Shown here: positions 5,383 to 6,062 of the stretch, in pieces
Position numbering within the stretch: position 1 is the stretch's first letter
How the letters are laid out: each line of letters begins with the position of its first letter
Source of the DNA: an uncultured Sulfitobacter sp.
GTDB taxonomy: Bacteria > Pseudomonadota > Alphaproteobacteria > Rhodobacterales > Rhodobacteraceae
Reading direction: 5' to 3'
DNA: 6,062 nucleotides
NCBI GenBank assembly: GCA_937923365.1
Contig: CALAIJ010000231.1
Coordinates: forward strand, 1-6,062
Translations under genes and position numbers: made by a program
Notes under the pieces: generated by a model
What the model saw: the letters and a program-made list of their open reading frames with translations, nothing else
Database searches by the model: none
What the model was told of the DNA's origin: nothing

Positions 5383-6062
5383 TAAAGTCGCTCCAGCAGG
5401 GCAAAAGGTCATGAGGCGCGGGTGTCGCATGATAGACGCCGCGGGCAATGGCGCGTGCAAGGCAAAGTGCGGCCGCATGGCCAATCAGCGCCACGTCCCC
5501 TTGCGGGCGTGCCGCCGTGCTAAGGCCAAAGACAAGGTCGCCGTCCATCGGGGTGTGTGCCGGCACAATGGCGCGCGCGATGCCGTCATGGGCGGCAGTT
5601 GCCACGCGGTTGCACTGCGCTTTGGTCAGGGACGCATCGGTGGCCACAATCGCGATGGTCGTATTGGCGCGCGGTGACATCGCGTTGATCTTGCGACTGT
5701 CGAGCGTCAGGCCAAGGCCTGTGGCGGTGTCCACTCCGGCATCGCCAAATTCGCCCGACTGTTCGAAAGGGGCCGCAAAGAAGTGGCGATCGCCGGGCGT
5801 GGTGGTCGACCCCATCGGGTTCACGGCCACCAAAGCACCCACCGTACTGCCATCAGGCAGTTGAAGCGAGGCGGACCCCAGCCCGCCCTTCATCGACGCC
5901 GTAAGCGCGCCTGTGCCTGCACCAATGGTGCCAAGGTCAAAGCGTGTTGCTGCGGCATCAAACGCCGCGCGGCCCAATGCGGCGTATGGGTTTTCATCCC
6001 ACGCCTTGTCGCCGCCATTGAGCAGGTCAAACAGGATCGCGCCGGGGACCAGCGGGATCACC
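5375..6062 (-). CDS. P1-family (DmpA/NylC-type) self-cleaving peptidase or amidase, C-terminal part
   Basis: The last 228 codons or so of a gene that begins beyond the right edge; family members are typically about 330-350 residues, so roughly the first third is missing. Visible landmarks, numbered from the codon at 6061, are IPLVPGAILFDL (2-13), IGAGTGA (46-52), KGGLGSAS (58-65), the core STVGALVAVNPMG (72-84) and ANTTIAIVATDASLTKAQ (132-149). The Asn133-Thr134 pair (codons at 5665-5660) matches the autocleavage position of NylC-type enzymes, where the freed Thr becomes the N-terminal nucleophile. The final conserved block is ARAIVPAHTPMDGDLVFGL (162-180). Relatives include L-aminopeptidase/D-esterase DmpA and the nylon-oligomer hydrolase NylC, so it probably hydrolyses amide or ester bonds in small molecules; the substrate is unknown. 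The GTG at 6061 is an internal Val codon, not a start. The 3' end overlaps the alpha/beta hydrolase start by eight bases. Confidence 0.9.
   Translation of the reverse strand, partial: VIPLVPGAILFDLLNGGDKAWDENPYAALGRAAFDAAATRFDLGTIGAGTGALTASMKGGLGSASLQLPDGSTVGALVAVNPMGSTTTPGDRHFFAAPFEQSGEFGDAGVDTATGLGLTLDSRKINAMSPRANTTIAIVATDASLTKAQCNRVATAAHDGIARAIVPAHTPMDGDLVFGLSTAARPQGDVALIGHAAALCLARAIARGVYHATPAPHDLLPCWSDFNA
5391..5394 (-). promoter_or_regulatory. Ribosome binding site that fixes the alpha/beta hydrolase start
   Basis: The minus strand reads GGAG within the end of the upstream P1-family gene, eight bases before the ATG at 5382. Together with the overlapping stop codon it supports the 5382 start and translational coupling. 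Confidence 0.65.

Noticed and set aside
5990..6000. GTTTTCATCCC, an 11-base match to the operator arm plus flank, inside the P1-family gene
   Set aside because: It encodes part of the Trp-Asp-Glu-Asn-Pro stretch of that protein, is not near a promoter, and lacks the second arm; codon constraint is the simpler explanation.
6059..6061. GTG at the right edge as start of the P1-family gene
   Set aside because: Family members have about 100 residues before this point and the reading frame is open to the edge, so the GTG is an internal Val codon of a truncated gene.

Overview
The window looks like chromosomal DNA of an alphaproteobacterium, most likely a Rhodobacteraceae/Roseobacter-type organism. 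The basis is high G+C coding sequence, tightly packed genes with ATGA-type overlaps, and the protein families present (tripartite tricarboxylate transporter, LacI-family regulator, gentisate-pathway enzymes). This is a family-level impression, not a species call. I see no rRNA, tRNA, CRISPR array, insertion sequence or prophage. No gap between genes exceeds 86 bases.

Layout. (1) Bases 1-2096, minus strand: a tripartite tricarboxylate transporter (TTT) operon in the order tctA (585-2096), tctB (121-588), tctC (signal peptide only, 1-77, running off the left edge). (2) Bases 2097-2182: a short divergent promoter region with a perfect 9-bp inverted repeat, which is a strong operator candidate. 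(3) Bases 2183-4588, plus strand: a LacI-family regulator, then a fumarylacetoacetate-hydrolase-family enzyme best read as fumarylpyruvate hydrolase (NagK-like), then a zeta-like glutathione transferase best read as maleylpyruvate isomerase (NagL-like). The last two overlap by 4 bases. (4) Bases 4585-6062, minus strand: an alpha/beta hydrolase and, upstream of it in the same operon, the 3' part of a P1-family (DmpA/NylC-type) self-cleaving hydrolase running off the right edge. The two convergent units meet at a single CTAG that provides both stop codons.

How it may work together. NagL- and NagK-type enzymes perform the last two steps of gentisate catabolism: maleylpyruvate to fumarylpyruvate (glutathione-dependent), then to fumarate plus pyruvate. 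The ring-cleaving gentisate 1,2-dioxygenase is not in the window. The TTT importer is transcribed divergently from the regulator gene across one operator-like element, so a simple model is that the LacI-type protein controls both its own enzyme operon and the importer. The importer would then carry gentisate, a precursor, or another acid feeding maleylpyruvate; this is inference. The alpha/beta hydrolase/P1 pair is a separate unit, and a role in releasing acids from esters or amides is only a possibility.

I did not find a clearly undescribed system. The most interesting points are the compact divergent control region with a shared self-palindromic -35 candidate, a probably leaderless regulator mRNA, and the physical link between a TTT importer and the lower gentisate pathway.
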